Assembly (NCBI GenBank): GCA_964465125.1
Contig: CAYXIO010000009.1
Location: forward strand, 25,251 to 89,250
Direction of reading: 5' to 3'
Length of the DNA: 64,000 nucleotides
Origin: CAYOHG01 sp964465125
GTDB lineage: Bacteria > Planctomycetota > Phycisphaerae > UBA1845 > Fen-1342
Positions 1 to 8,616 of the stretch are shown here, in pieces; positions within the stretch are counted from its first letter, which is position 1; each line of letters starts with the position of its first letter. A model generated the notes under the pieces. The model did no database searches and was not told where the DNA came from. It was given only the letters and a program-made list of their open reading frames with translations. Made by a program: the position numbers and the translations under genes.

Positions 1-270
1 ACCGGACGGTGCGTAAATCCGTCCGGTGCGCGACGCTTCAAGGGATTAGGACCAACCCACGTGCGGCGGGTGCTGACGGGACGAAGGCTGGAAATGTCAG
101 GAAAAGGAGTGCTCACCGGGCCACCGTCTCGCGTCTGATCCTTCGGGAAGGCATGGCGTTACCTGAACGCCGGTACATCACCGTTCAGTGGCCTTCGCGC
201 GATGCGGCGTGAGTGACAGGCGTTCCTGCCGAGGCGAATCCGCGCGGAGAAGCTCAAAGGAGTAGAACAC

Positions 271-1746
271 ATGGTTGCAAGACGATTGGAAGCGATCCTT
301 GGCGTCATCGTATTGACTGTGGCGGCGCTGCCCGCCCCTGCACAAGGCCAGGTGACTGCCGCCTTCACTTACCAGGGGCTGCTCAAGGAAGACGGTGACC
401 CCGCCAGTGGCAGCTACGACTTCGTGTTCCGCCTGTATGACGCGCCGACCGGCGGAACCCAGATCGGGTTCGACGTGCCGGTAGACGACTGGCCTGTTGC
501 CGATGGCCTGTTCACGGTGCAGCTTAACTTTGGGTACGGGGGGTTCAACGGCGACGATCGCTGGCTGGAGGTGCGTGTGCGACCGGGCGACAGCGGCGGC
601 AGCTACGCGGTGCTTTCTCCCCGGCAGGAGCTGGCCGCGACGCCATACGCCCTCTATGCGCTGTACGCACCGACCGCCGGGGGATTGGTGCTTCCGTTCG
701 CCGGCTCGGCTGCCGCTCCTAGCCCGGCTTTCTCGGTCACGAACGCCGGTGGAGGACAGGCCGGCGAGTTTCTGAAGCCGGCGGCTGGTGGCACCGAATC
801 GGCTTTGAAGGCTGCCAGCACCGGCGTCAACAACGCGGTCTGGGCGATCAACACCGGTGGGGCCGACATCGGCACGATCCCCTCCATCCCCGAAGACGCG
901 GGGCTGTCCGCCTGGAATCTCGGTTCCGGGCCGGCGGTGCGAGCGCTCAACGGCGGGTTGGGTCAAGCCATCAACGCCCTGGTAGAGAACACCACCAGCA
1001 CCGCGGACGTCATCACGGCCTCGACCACCAGCGACGTCTGGGGTAGCGCGCTGGTCGCCACTATCCCGAGCGCAACTAACTCGGCGCCGGCGGTCTGGGC
1101 TTCGACGAACGGCCCCGCCCCGGCGGTCTACGGCTTTACGAACGGCTCGTTCCCCGCGGGCCTATTCGAGAACCTTGGTGCCTTCCCGGGATCACCGATC
1201 TCGGACGGCGTCTACGGTGTCACCGTGAACACTTACCCCGACCGGCGGCCCGCGGGGGTTCACGCAGCGGGATTTGGGGCGTCGGCGCCGGGCATGCCCA
1301 ATGCTGCGGCCCTGAATGTAGATAACGGCGCGATGGGCGTCAGCGGTCCGGTGGTAGCGCAGCGCACCGCCATGACCATCCCGGTCCCAGGACCCTGGAT
1401 CTCAATCTCCTCCTGCAAGAACGTCCCCGCGCCCCCCGCTCACATTCACACCATCGGGTATTACTGCGACGTCGCGGTGGCCAATGACCTGATTCTTGGA
1501 GGCGAGTTCATCTTCCCGCCTCCCGGCATCGAGAACACGACCAGGAGCATCCTGATCCCCTCGGTCGAGACCAACGCGCCGCCAGTAGGATGGGCATCCT
1601 ACTATATTCAAGTCCACAGCCAGATGCCCGGAAGTTGCGTGCTGCGGGTTACAAGGATGGGCGACCCGGATGGCAGTTGCACCCCGCCGGACCTCATTGG
1701 CGACGCGGTGTACGCCCACCTGCTGATCATCAATCCCAACCCGTAG
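271..1746 (+). CDS. Secreted surface protein with FTYQG-type beta domain
   Basis: 491-residue protein with an N-terminal signal peptide (basic MVARR, hydrophobic core, AQG cleavage area near residue 27). Residues about 30-130 carry the pattern FTYQG...GSYDFVFRLYDA...GLFTVQL...RWLEVRVRP...LSPRQELAATPYA, a domain often seen in secreted or appendage-like proteins of planctomycetes and other environmental bacteria, with no defined activity. The middle is Ala/Gly/Thr/Asn-rich with loose repeats (ALKAAS, VWAINTGG, ALVENTT, VWASTN) like beta-solenoid or tail-fibre stalks. The C-terminus (Cys-containing, about 370-491) is unrecognised. The ATG at 271 follows a strong AAAGGAG. No enzyme motifs are visible; it is probably a cell-surface or extracellular structural protein. 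Confidence 0.8.
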   Translation: MVARRLEAILGVIVLTVAALPAPAQGQVTAAFTYQGLLKEDGDPASGSYDFVFRLYDAPTGGTQIGFDVPVDDWPVADGLFTVQLNFGYGGFNGDDRWLEVRVRPGDSGGSYAVLSPRQELAATPYALYALYAPTAGGLVLPFAGSAAAPSPAFSVTNAGGGQAGEFLKPAAGGTESALKAASTGVNNAVWAINTGGADIGTIPSIPEDAGLSAWNLGSGPAVRALNGGLGQAINALVENTTSTADVITASTTSDVWGSALVATIPSATNSAPAVWASTNGPAPAVYGFTNGSFPAGLFENLGAFPGSPISDGVYGVTVNTYPDRRPAGVHAAGFGASAPGMPNAAALNVDNGAMGVSGPVVAQRTAMTIPVPGPWISISSCKNVPAPPAHIHTIGYYCDVAVANDLILGGEFIFPPPGIENTTRSILIPSVETNAPPVGWASYYIQVHSQMPGSCVLRVTRMGDPDGSCTPPDLIGDAVYAHLLIINPNP

Positions 1747-1765
1747 GAGCATGTGCCGCGAAACG

Positions 1766-1840
1766 AACCGTGGCCCGAACCGTTCCAGGTATCGCGCGGC
1801 ACGACCGGTTGCCCGGCGGCCCGCGGTTCGGGCCACGGTT
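1766..1840. repeat. Perfect 17-bp inverted repeat (large hairpin)
   Basis: AACCGTGGCCCGAACCG (1766-1782) is exactly complementary to CGGTTCGGGCCACGGTT (1824-1840), around a 41-base spacer. It lies between two secreted-protein genes transcribed in the same direction. It may be a factor-independent pause or terminator lacking a T-tract, or a dispersed palindromic element. Confidence 0.7.
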
Positions 1841-1865
1841 GTCGCAAGGGCTTCAGCCCCGCGAC
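1841..1865. repeat. Short REP-like palindrome with GGGCTTCAGCCC core
   Basis: GTCGCaaGGGCTTCAGCCCcGCGAC abuts the 17-bp inverted repeat. GGGCT-TCA-AGCCC-like palindromes are a common dispersed intergenic repeat type in GC-rich bacteria. It falls in the 147-base gap before the next start codon and may form part of that mRNA leader. Confidence 0.5.
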
Positions 1866-1893
1866 ACGAAACGCCAATCAAGGAACTACTACC

Positions 1894-2319
1894 ATGAGGT
1901 CCTTCATTCAAAAACCTGCTGCAATCGTAGCGCTGATGCTGAGTAGCGCATGGGCCTTTTCTCAGAGCTTCGATCTGGACGGGTGGACGGTTGACGGCGG
2001 CGGGGACATGTGGACCAACGGCGGCGATTTCGAGCTGTCCGGGACCGTCGGTCAACCAGATGCGAACTTCGCCGCGATGGCCGGGGGCGACTTCGAGCTG
2101 GTCGGCGGCTTCTGGGGCGGTGCATACGTCGCACCAATCCCCGGAGACATCGACGGTGACGGCGACGTGGACCTCATAGACCTGGCTACGCTGCTCGTGT
2201 CCTTTGGGGCCTGCATCGGCGACCCCGGTTTTGACCCGAACGTCGATCTCGACGGCAGCGGCTGCGTCGATCTGATCGACCTCGCTGAGCTGCTGGTGCA
2301 CTTCGGCGAGGGAGCGTAG
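1894..2319 (+). CDS. Small secreted protein with dockerin-like EF-hand tail
   Basis: 141 residues from the ATG at 1894, with CAAGGA just upstream; longer in-frame starts would read through the palindromes. A signal peptide (MRSFIQKPAAIVALMLSSAW, cleaved near AFS-QS) precedes a short DGWTVDGGGDMW...FELSGTVGQPD segment also seen in other planctomycete secreted proteins. The C-terminal half has two EF-hand/dockerin type I-like repeats: GDIDGDGDVDLIDLATLL and a second Asp-rich loop ending in VDLIDLAELLVHFG. In planctomycetes such tails act as sorting or calcium-binding modules rather than cellulosome dockerins. No catalytic domain is visible. Confidence 0.8.
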   Translation: MRSFIQKPAAIVALMLSSAWAFSQSFDLDGWTVDGGGDMWTNGGDFELSGTVGQPDANFAAMAGGDFELVGGFWGGAYVAPIPGDIDGDGDVDLIDLATLLVSFGACIGDPGFDPNVDLDGSGCVDLIDLAELLVHFGEGA

Positions 2320-2440
2320 CGCCCGCCGGCTAAATGACCGTGCGTGATCCCGCATCAGCCGTTGTGCGTTCATGCAGCCCGCGTCTTCGCCGGGTGCCAT
2401 CGCGACGGCGGTTGCGTCGCGATGCCCGGCGGAACCCAAC

Positions 2441-2740
2441 GCGGGCGCGGCTGGCGGCCAGAACGTCGGAAGGTCGAAGAGTGGAAGGGTCGTAGAATCG
2501 AGCGGTCAGCACGTCGAAACGTCGCCGTCGCGGTGCCCTGCGGCCTGCGCCCTTCGCCCTGCGGCCGGTGCCCTGCGCTCTGCGCTCGGCGCCCTGCTCC
2601 GGCGCGACGGGTTCTAATTCGCCCGCACTCTCGCCCCCCACTTCGTCCCTTGTGCCATCGTGCCTGCGTGCCTGGGTGCCTGCGGGCCTGGGTGCCTTCC
2701 GCCCTTGCCCCCTCGGCTTCCCGACTGCCCGGCCCCTTCC
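2441..2740. repeat. Low-complexity degenerate repeats in a 600-base gene-free gap
   Basis: Bases 2320-2923 hold no convincing gene. Within them the + strand has degenerate runs of GTGCCTGCGTGCCTGGGTGCC, CCCTGCGGCC and, near 2470-2520, GTCGGAAGGTCGAAGAGTGG. Read on the other strand these are GGCACGCAGGCAC- and CTTCCACTCTTCGACCTTCC-type units, which translate into artefactual RRHPGTQARWHKG and TFRRSG strings. The same flavour recurs at about 29690-29775. This appears to be an expanding intergenic repeat family, not coding DNA. Confidence 0.65.
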
Positions 2741-2923
2741 GCCCCCGCCTGCCCCGATCGCCGACGTAGCCGCCGCGTCGGCCCGCGAGTACGATTCCGC
2801 GTTCGTTCGTCGGCGGACGCGCAGGCGGCCGCGTGCGAACGAGATGGGCGGCGGCGCCCGCGCCCACGCCCCTGCGCGCGGCCCGCACCCCGTGGTCCCC
2901 TGAATGAGGTCAGACGACACTGT

Positions 2924-3928
2924 ATGACGTCCGTCCCCGAGCCTGACCGGATCGCGCTGGCTGCATTGCCCACGCCCCTTGTCCGCCTCGAACGCGTCTC
3001 GCGCGCGCTGGGCGGTGCCGTCGTCTGGATGAAACGCGACGATCTCAGCGGCCTGGAGCTCTCCGGCAACAAGGTCCGCAAGCTGGAGTACATTGCGGCC
3101 GACGCGCTGGCGAGTGGCTGCGACACGCTCGTCACCGAGGGCACGCCGCAATCGAATCACTGCCGGGCGACAGCGGCGGTCAGCGCGAAGCTCGGGCTGA
3201 AGGCCGTTCTGCTGCTGCGGCCGGTTCCGCCGAGCGGCCTGCCGCGCGGGAATCACCTGCTGGACACGCTGTTCGGGGCGGAGTTGCGGGCGTTTCCGAA
3301 GGAAGCATTCGTGGCTCGCCGCGAGGCGATCTACGCCGAGACGGTGGCGGGGCTGCGTGCCCAGGGCCGCAATCCGCGGATCACGCCGATCGGCGCGTCG
3401 GAGCCGCTGGGCTGCTGGGGCTACATCCGGGCGATGCGCGAGCTGGATGCGCAGCTTCAGGCCGTCGGCATCGAGGAGTGCGACCTGGTGATCGCGGTCT
3501 CCAGCGGCGGGACGTACGCCGGCGCCGTCGTCGGAGTCGCGGCGCAGGAGCTGAAGACCTCGATCCACGTTCAGGGCGTGCTGGTGAGCGATGACCTGGA
3601 ATACCAGCGCCGCACGCAGTCGGCCCTGATCCGTGCGACGCTGGACGAGTTCCGGATTCCGCTCCGCGAGGCGCCGCACCTGGAGCTGATCGAAGGGTTT
3701 GTCGGCGAGGGCTACGGCATTCCGACGCCCGCGGGCCTTGAGGCCCTGAGGCAACTGGCCCGGCTCGAGGCGATCCTGCTCGACCCGGTTTACACGGCCA
3801 AGGCGTTCGCGGCCCTGCTGGCGGGGGTGCGGGAGTGCCGGTTCGGCTTCGACCGGCCGGTCGTGTTCCTGCACACCGGCGGGGTGTTTTCCGATTTCGC
3901 CTGGACCGACGTGCTGCTCGGCGAATGA
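2924..3928 (+). CDS. D-cysteine desulfhydrase / ACC deaminase family PLP enzyme
   Basis: 334 residues from the ATG at 2924, the family's usual length; upstream in-frame sequence is repeat-derived. It is a fold-type II PLP enzyme of the D-cysteine desulfhydrase/1-aminocyclopropane-1-carboxylate deaminase family. KRDDLSGLELSGNKVRKLE contains the expected Schiff-base lysine (K50), TEGTPQSNHCRA the substrate/PLP Ser-Asn-His loop, GNHLLDTLFGAE a motif typical of D-cysteine desulfhydrases, and SSGGTYAG the phosphate cup. It would release ammonia, pyruvate and H2S from D-cysteine, or cleave a related amino acid; the exact substrate is not decided by sequence. It precedes an ABC solute-binding lipoprotein, and a joint role in amino-acid scavenging is only a guess. 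Confidence 0.85.
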   Translation: MTSVPEPDRIALAALPTPLVRLERVSRALGGAVVWMKRDDLSGLELSGNKVRKLEYIAADALASGCDTLVTEGTPQSNHCRATAAVSAKLGLKAVLLLRPVPPSGLPRGNHLLDTLFGAELRAFPKEAFVARREAIYAETVAGLRAQGRNPRITPIGASEPLGCWGYIRAMRELDAQLQAVGIEECDLVIAVSSGGTYAGAVVGVAAQELKTSIHVQGVLVSDDLEYQRRTQSALIRATLDEFRIPLREAPHLELIEGFVGEGYGIPTPAGLEALRQLARLEAILLDPVYTAKAFAALLAGVRECRFGFDRPVVFLHTGGVFSDFAWTDVLLGE

Positions 3929-4056
3929 TGCGCCGGCGGCTCGGCTTTACACATTCCTTGCACCGCGCCACTATGCTGCTTGATGCAGGCGGCCAGCCGC
4001 CCGGGCCCGCTTCCCTCGCGGCAGCGCCCGAATCCATCGAACGCCGGAGAAGCGCC

Positions 4057-5442
4057 ATGTTCTCTCATAAACCGCCCGGCTGCCTGGCCGCTCTGGCCTG
4101 GCTTCCTGCGCTGCTCAGTCTTGCGTGGCTGGGGGGATGCTCGGTCGAGCAGCCGGCGCCCGCCGGGCCGCCACCGACGCTGCCGCGCTGGCTGACCATC
4201 GTCACGCCACACAAGCCGGAGATTCAGCGTGCGTTCGGGACGGCGTTTTCGAACTGGTATTTCCGGGACCACAAAGAGCTGGTGTACGTCGATTGGGTCG
4301 AGCGCGGCACGCCGGAGTGCGTGTCCTACTCCGCCGAGGCCGTGCACGTGGCCGGCGAGCGTGAGGCGCGCATGCCGGCGGACCTGATGTTCGGCGGCGG
4401 GATCACCGATCACCAGTATCTGGCCGACAACGAGCTGAGTCTCGCGATCGAGCTGAACGACGCCGTGCAGGACATTCCGGCCCAAGTGGCCGGGCTGCCG
4501 ACCCGCGATGTCCAGGGCCGCTGGTATGCCACCGGGCTGTCGAGCTTCGGCTTTCTGTTCAACGGGCACCGGCTCGAACAGCGCGGCATTGCTCCGCCGC
4601 GGGATTGGGAGGACCTCGCCGACCCGCGCTTCTATTCCTGGCTGGGCGTGGCGGACCCGTCGGGCAGCGGCAGTCATCTCCAGTGCCTGATCATCATGGT
4701 TCAGAAATACGGGTGGGAACAGGGCTGGTCGCATATCATCCGCACGCTGGCCAATTCGCGTGCCCTGGTCGACCGCAGCTCCGCCGCGATCGCGCAGACG
4801 CACAACGGCATCTTCCTGGTCGCGCTGAGCGTCAACTTCGAAGGGTTGGCGGCCCAGGCCGAGTCAAACTCGCAGCTTCGCTATCTGAACCCCGGCCGGG
4901 CGACTGCGGCCACCCCGGACGTCATCAGCGTGCTGCGCAGCAGCAAGCAGAAGGACCTCGCGGTGGCGTTCGTCCGCTTCTGCCTGTCCGAGGAAGGTCA
5001 GAAGCTCTGGGGGGCGACGGTGCCCGAAGGCTCGCAGCGGTTTCCGCTCTATCACTATCCGATCGACCCGAAGCTCTATCACAAGCCCGAGCAGCTCAGC
5101 GTCCCCGAAAACCCGTACGAGACCAGTTTCGGCATCCGCTACGACCTGGAGCGCGCCATGCTCCAGGCGCCTGCGCTCACGACACTGGTGGGCGCGGCCT
5201 GCGGCGAGAATCACGTGCTGCTTCAGCAGGCCTGGGAGGCGGTGATTCGGGCCGGGCTGCCCGGCGAGGCACTGACGGAACTGTGCACGCCGCCGCTGAG
5301 CGAGGCCGAAGCGCTGGACCTCGGTCGGGTGCTGCGAAGCGCAACCGATCAGTCTGTGGCGAACCAGAGCCGGTCGGACTTGGCCACCCGCTTCGCGGCG
5401 AAGTTCCGCAAGGTGATCGAGCTGGCCGGCGCTCCGCAGTGA
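4057..5442 (+). CDS. ABC-type extracellular solute-binding lipoprotein
   Basis: 461 residues from the ATG at 4057, chosen because it starts directly at a lipoprotein signal (LLSLAWLGGC lipobox, Cys about residue 28). The mature protein has the type II periplasmic-binding architecture of iron(III)/thiamine/polyamine-type binding proteins: LTIVTPHKPEIQRAF near the N-terminus, a central GLSSFGFLFNG ... PRDWEDLADPRF segment typical of the hinge, and a C-terminal KDLAVAFVRFCLSEEGQKLWG motif. No permease or ATPase lies nearby, so its transporter partner is elsewhere or it works as an orphan receptor. The stop is 72 bases from the convergent CBS gene. Confidence 0.82.
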   Translation: MFSHKPPGCLAALAWLPALLSLAWLGGCSVEQPAPAGPPPTLPRWLTIVTPHKPEIQRAFGTAFSNWYFRDHKELVYVDWVERGTPECVSYSAEAVHVAGEREARMPADLMFGGGITDHQYLADNELSLAIELNDAVQDIPAQVAGLPTRDVQGRWYATGLSSFGFLFNGHRLEQRGIAPPRDWEDLADPRFYSWLGVADPSGSGSHLQCLIIMVQKYGWEQGWSHIIRTLANSRALVDRSSAAIAQTHNGIFLVALSVNFEGLAAQAESNSQLRYLNPGRATAATPDVISVLRSSKQKDLAVAFVRFCLSEEGQKLWGATVPEGSQRFPLYHYPIDPKLYHKPEQLSVPENPYETSFGIRYDLERAMLQAPALTTLVGAACGENHVLLQQAWEAVIRAGLPGEALTELCTPPLSEAEALDLGRVLRSATDQSVANQSRSDLATRFAAKFRKVIELAGAPQ

Positions 5443-5514
5443 GCCGGGCCGAACAGGCCGCCGCGGGGTTCGCACGGCCGCGGCAGACGGCGCAGCAACC
5501 CGGTGTGGGCGGCG

Positions 5515-6375
5515 CTACAGCAGGCTCTGGTGGGCGATCGCCTTCAGAAAATCCGACTGCGTGATCATCCCGGACAACTGGGTCCCGTCGACCACGGGCG
5601 CGCAGTGGACGCGCGCCTCCAGCATCAGGTCAATCGCTTCCCGCATCCTTGATCGCGGACCGACCGTCTGCACGTCGCTCTGCATCACGTCCCGGGCCAG
5701 CCGCGGCGGCGGAGCGTCGCCACCCGCGAAGATCTGCTGGCCCTCGCGCACATGGGTCCAGCCTAGCGCCCGCCGAACGTCGCGATCCGACAGGATCCCC
5801 ACCAGGTGGGCGTCCTGCACGACCGGGACGTGGCGGATTCGGTACCGCCGCAGCATGTCGACAATGTCGGACAGGCACGCCTGGGGGGTGGCGAAGATGA
5901 CCCGCGCCCGCATGTGATCGTAAACCGGGGAATCGAGGAAGCGCTCTGCGGCGCTTCCCGGCGAAGCCAGTTGCGGCAGCCAGCGGATCAGGTCGCTCTC
6001 GCTGACGATCGCTTCGAGGCGCCCTTCCCGCACGATGGGCAGCGCACCGATCTTGAACTCGAGCAGCAGGGCGGCGGCGTCCCGGGCGCTGTCCGCGTCG
6101 GTCGCGCGGATCGGCGTGTGCGTCATAATCTGACGCACTTCCGTCGGCCCGACGATCCGTTCCTGGCTGCCTGCGTCGAAGTGCCGCTCGGTTGCCAGCA
6201 TCCAGCCGGTCGAGAGCAGAACGTCCCGGTCGGAAAGCATCCCGATCACACGGTTTCCTTCCAACACGACCAGGTGATGCACCTCGTGCTCCTCCATCAG
6301 GCAGATCGCCTTGTCGATGGAGTCGTCCGGAGAAACCGAGATCACGTCGCGGGTGGCATAGCTGAGGATGTTCAT
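5515..6375 (-). CDS. Four-CBS-domain protein (two Bateman modules)
   Basis: 286 residues with the start at 6375 preceded by AGGAG; longer frames upstream are non-coding. It consists of four CBS domains in two pairs: residues about 1-60 (VISVSPDDSIDKAICLMEEH...VIGMLSDRDVL), 80-140 (MTHTPIRATDADSARDAAAL...IVSESDLIRW), 155-210 (ARVIFATPQACLSDIVDMLRRY...LVGILSDRDVRRAL) and 230-286 (VMQSDVQTVGPRSRMREAI...GMITQSDFLKAI). CBS pairs bind adenosyl nucleotides and usually regulate a fused or partner enzyme, but no enzymatic domain is attached here, so it is probably an energy- or AMP/ATP-sensing regulator. It is monocistronic, with its own upstream promoter-like site divergent from the aminomutase gene. 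Confidence 0.88.
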   Translation of the reverse strand: MNILSYATRDVISVSPDDSIDKAICLMEEHEVHHLVVLEGNRVIGMLSDRDVLLSTGWMLATERHFDAGSQERIVGPTEVRQIMTHTPIRATDADSARDAAALLLEFKIGALPIVREGRLEAIVSESDLIRWLPQLASPGSAAERFLDSPVYDHMRARVIFATPQACLSDIVDMLRRYRIRHVPVVQDAHLVGILSDRDVRRALGWTHVREGQQIFAGGDAPPPRLARDVMQSDVQTVGPRSRMREAIDLMLEARVHCAPVVDGTQLSGMITQSDFLKAIAHQSLL

Positions 6376-6483
6376 CCGCGGCTCCTGACTTGGAGTTGAT
6401 CCGCTGATCGCGAATGAGAGCCGGAAGGAGCTGACAGGCCAAGCGGCTAGCCGGCGTCCCGGCCCTTGAATGCCATGGGAACC

Positions 6484-6492
6484 ATTGTAACA
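6484..6492 (-). promoter_or_regulatory. Putative extended -10 promoter for the CBS gene
   Basis: On the minus strand TGTTACAAT forms an extended -10 (TGnTACAAT), placing a transcription start near 6477 and a leader of about 100 bases before the CBS gene. No good -35 is visible. Confidence 0.4.
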
Positions 6493-6590
6493 GCGTCGAC
6501 GATCGGCGAACGAAACCTGTTGTCGAGGGTCCCAGCGCGCCGTTCGTCGCGCGATCTGTGCGAAATTGCCGCGCCGACCGGCAAAAGCGC

Positions 6591-6618
6591 TTGACTTTTT
6601 TAGGACGGATTCTATGAA
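6591..6618 (+). promoter_or_regulatory. Putative sigma70-type promoter of the aminomutase cassette
   Basis: TTGACT (6591-6596), a 16-base spacer, then TATGAA (6613-6618) stand in an AT-rich patch of otherwise GC-rich DNA. A start near 6625 fits initiation of translation at the ATG at 6721 rather than at the TTG at 6619. The element is divergent from the CBS promoter about 100 bases away. Confidence 0.5.
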
Positions 6619-6720
6619 TTGATTCTCAAACGGTTGTGGGGCCGTATCGGAAACTCCCGTCCGTACGGAACCGGCGCGAACTCGCGGCCCCCCCGTTCTG
6701 CCGAGGTCCACTGGGAACAA

Positions 6721-8076
6721 ATGGACACAGAGAGCTTGGGCTCGGATTCCGAGCCTGGCGGTAGTTCCCCGACCGTTCTCACCCTCCACATCCTGCCTTC
6801 GTCGAACGGCTACGATTCGCCGCGGCGCGATCCGTGCAGCCTGCCGCACTCCAGCGGGCCGAACGGAACCAGCGCGTGGCAACGAACGGCGATCGACGAG
6901 AGCGTGGCTGCGGACAGGCCGCCCCCCGGGGAATTCGTCCTTTCGTCTCGATCCGACGCCTTTCGACGCCGGCACTTCCCGGACGCTTCCGCCAACGACT
7001 GGTGCGACTGGCGCTGGCAACTGCGCCATCGACTGCGCGACCTGCCCGCCCTCGCACGCGTCCTGTCGCCCACGGCGGACGAGTCCGAGGCACTTCGGCG
7101 GCTCGGCGATCATCTGCCGGCCGGGATCACACCCTACTACGCGTCGCTCATCGACGCCGACGACCCGGCCGACCCGTTCCGCAAGATGATGGTCCCGGTC
7201 TCGAACGAGTTCGTTCAGACGGTCGGAGAGGCCGATGACCCGCTGGCGGAAGACTCGTTCATGCCGGTGCCGGGCCTGGTTCACCGCTACCCCGACCGGG
7301 TCCTGTTCCTCGTCACCAACTTCTGCGCCACCTACTGCCGCTACTGCACGCGCGCCCGGCTGGTCGGCCAGACCGGCGAGTACCACTTCAACACCGCCCA
7401 GTACGAACGCGCCATTCAGTACATCGCGGCCAACCCGCAGATTCGCGACGTGCTACTTTCCGGCGGCGACCCGCTCACCATGCACAATGAGCGGCTCGAG
7501 TGGATTCTCGCCCGACTGTACGAGATTCCACACGTCGAGTTCCTGCGCATCGGCACCAAGACCCCGGTCGTTCTGCCGCAACGGTTCACGCCCAGCCTCT
7601 GCCGGATGCTGCGGCAGTTCCACCCGCTCTGGCTCAGCATCCATTTCATGCACCCCGACGAGATCACGCCCGAGGTCGCGCAAGCGTGCGGGCGGCTGGC
7701 GGACGCCGGCATCCCGCTCGGTGCGCAGATCGTGCTGACGCGCGGGGTGAACGACAACGTCGAGACGATGACGCGGCTGGTGCGCGGGCTGCTGAAGATC
7801 CGCGTCCGGCCGTACTACATCTACCAGTGCGATCCGATCAGCGGCTCCAGCCACTTCCGCACGCCCGTCGAGAAGGCGCTCGAGATCATCAGCGGCCTGC
7901 GCGGACACACTACCGGCTACGCCGTGCCTACCCTGGTGATCGACGCGCCCGGCGGCGGCGGCAAGACGCCGATCTACCCCGACACGATCATCGGGCGCGA
8001 CGGCGACTTCATCCTGCTGCGGAACTACGAGGGCAAGACCTACCGGTACCCCGACCCTCTGCCGAGGAACGGATAG
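6721..8076 (+). CDS. kamA: KamA-family lysine 2,3-aminomutase-type radical SAM enzyme
   Basis: 451 residues from the ATG at 6721. The SAM [4Fe-4S] motif is CATYCRYC (C202, C206, C209). The spacing of substrate and cofactor residues matches the clostridial enzyme very closely: an Arg two residues after the third Cys (R211, cf. R134), Asp in QCDPISG (D371, cf. D293), Asp in VIDAPGGGGK (D408, cf. D330) and the PLP lysine K415 (cf. K337). Retention of both lysine-side-chain-binding Asp residues supports L-lysine to beta-lysine conversion over a glutamate 2,3-aminomutase; the length argues against EpmB. The first ~95 residues are an unusual, poorly conserved extension, so the start is uncertain. 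It is first in a cassette with a cysteine-cluster protein and two ATP-grasp ligases, suggesting that its product is used in peptide-bond synthesis (inference). Confidence 0.88.
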   Translation: MDTESLGSDSEPGGSSPTVLTLHILPSSNGYDSPRRDPCSLPHSSGPNGTSAWQRTAIDESVAADRPPPGEFVLSSRSDAFRRRHFPDASANDWCDWRWQLRHRLRDLPALARVLSPTADESEALRRLGDHLPAGITPYYASLIDADDPADPFRKMMVPVSNEFVQTVGEADDPLAEDSFMPVPGLVHRYPDRVLFLVTNFCATYCRYCTRARLVGQTGEYHFNTAQYERAIQYIAANPQIRDVLLSGGDPLTMHNERLEWILARLYEIPHVEFLRIGTKTPVVLPQRFTPSLCRMLRQFHPLWLSIHFMHPDEITPEVAQACGRLADAGIPLGAQIVLTRGVNDNVETMTRLVRGLLKIRVRPYYIYQCDPISGSSHFRTPVEKALEIISGLRGHTTGYAVPTLVIDAPGGGGKTPIYPDTIIGRDGDFILLRNYEGKTYRYPDPLPRNG

Positions 8077-8079
8077 ACC

Positions 8080-8616
8080 ATGACCACGCTCGGGACGGCG
8101 AGCGCCTCCGTGGGCTGTCCACGCTGCGCGCAGCTCGGTAAGACCTGCTGTCAGCGCTGCGACGTGCTCGTCACCATCGGCGATCGCCGCCGAATGGAAA
8201 CGCACGGCGTCACGGGCGAGTTCTGGGAACGCCGCGCTTCGACCAGCCCCGACTATCTCGACCAGCCGGACGATCCCAGCTGGCTGCGCTGGGTGTTCAG
8301 GCCGGACGGCACGCGGCCCGTCCTGAAACGCCGGCCGAACGGCGACTGCTCGTTTCTCTCCGCGCGCGGATGCACGCTCGCGATGGAAGTTCGGCCGCTG
8401 GTCTGCCGGCTCTATCCCTACGAGTACACCGAGCGGGGGCTGACCGGCGTTTCGACCGATTGCCCGAGCGAGGTCATCCGGCCCGGCAGCACGATTCTCA
8501 AGACCCTGGACGTTCGCCGAGAGGACGCGATCCGCTGGCACCAGATGCTCTATTCCGAACTGCGAACGGGGGCGGCGTACGATGAAGATCGGTCTGACCT
8601 ACGACCTGCGGGCTGA
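8080..8616 (+). CDS. YkgJ-family cysteine-cluster (Zn/Fe-chelating) protein
   Basis: 178 residues, beginning 3 bases after the aminomutase stop. The cysteine pattern is CPRC...KTCCQRC near the N-terminus, then GDCSFLSARGC...RPLVCRLYPYEY, a signature of the YkgJ/UPF0153 family, plus STDCPSE later. Members bind metal, probably iron-sulfur or zinc; several are annotated as Fe-S oxidoreductases, but no reaction is well established. Its last 35 bases overlap the next gene in another frame, a sign of tight translational coupling. In this cassette it might help supply or protect the radical SAM cluster, or modify the aminomutase product; both are inference. Confidence 0.82.
   Translation: MTTLGTASASVGCPRCAQLGKTCCQRCDVLVTIGDRRRMETHGVTGEFWERRASTSPDYLDQPDDPSWLRWVFRPDGTRPVLKRRPNGDCSFLSARGCTLAMEVRPLVCRLYPYEYTERGLTGVSTDCPSEVIRPGSTILKTLDVRREDAIRWHQMLYSELRTGAAYDEDRSDLRPAG

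Noticed and set aside
9..212. 67-codon frame at the left edge
   Set aside because: No Shine-Dalgarno, no domain, basic composition; probably non-coding DNA upstream of the gene at 271.
2330..3874. 514-codon minus-strand frame over the repeat gap and the D-cysteine desulfhydrase
   Set aside because: Combines repeat-derived low-complexity sequence with the antisense of a well-supported gene.
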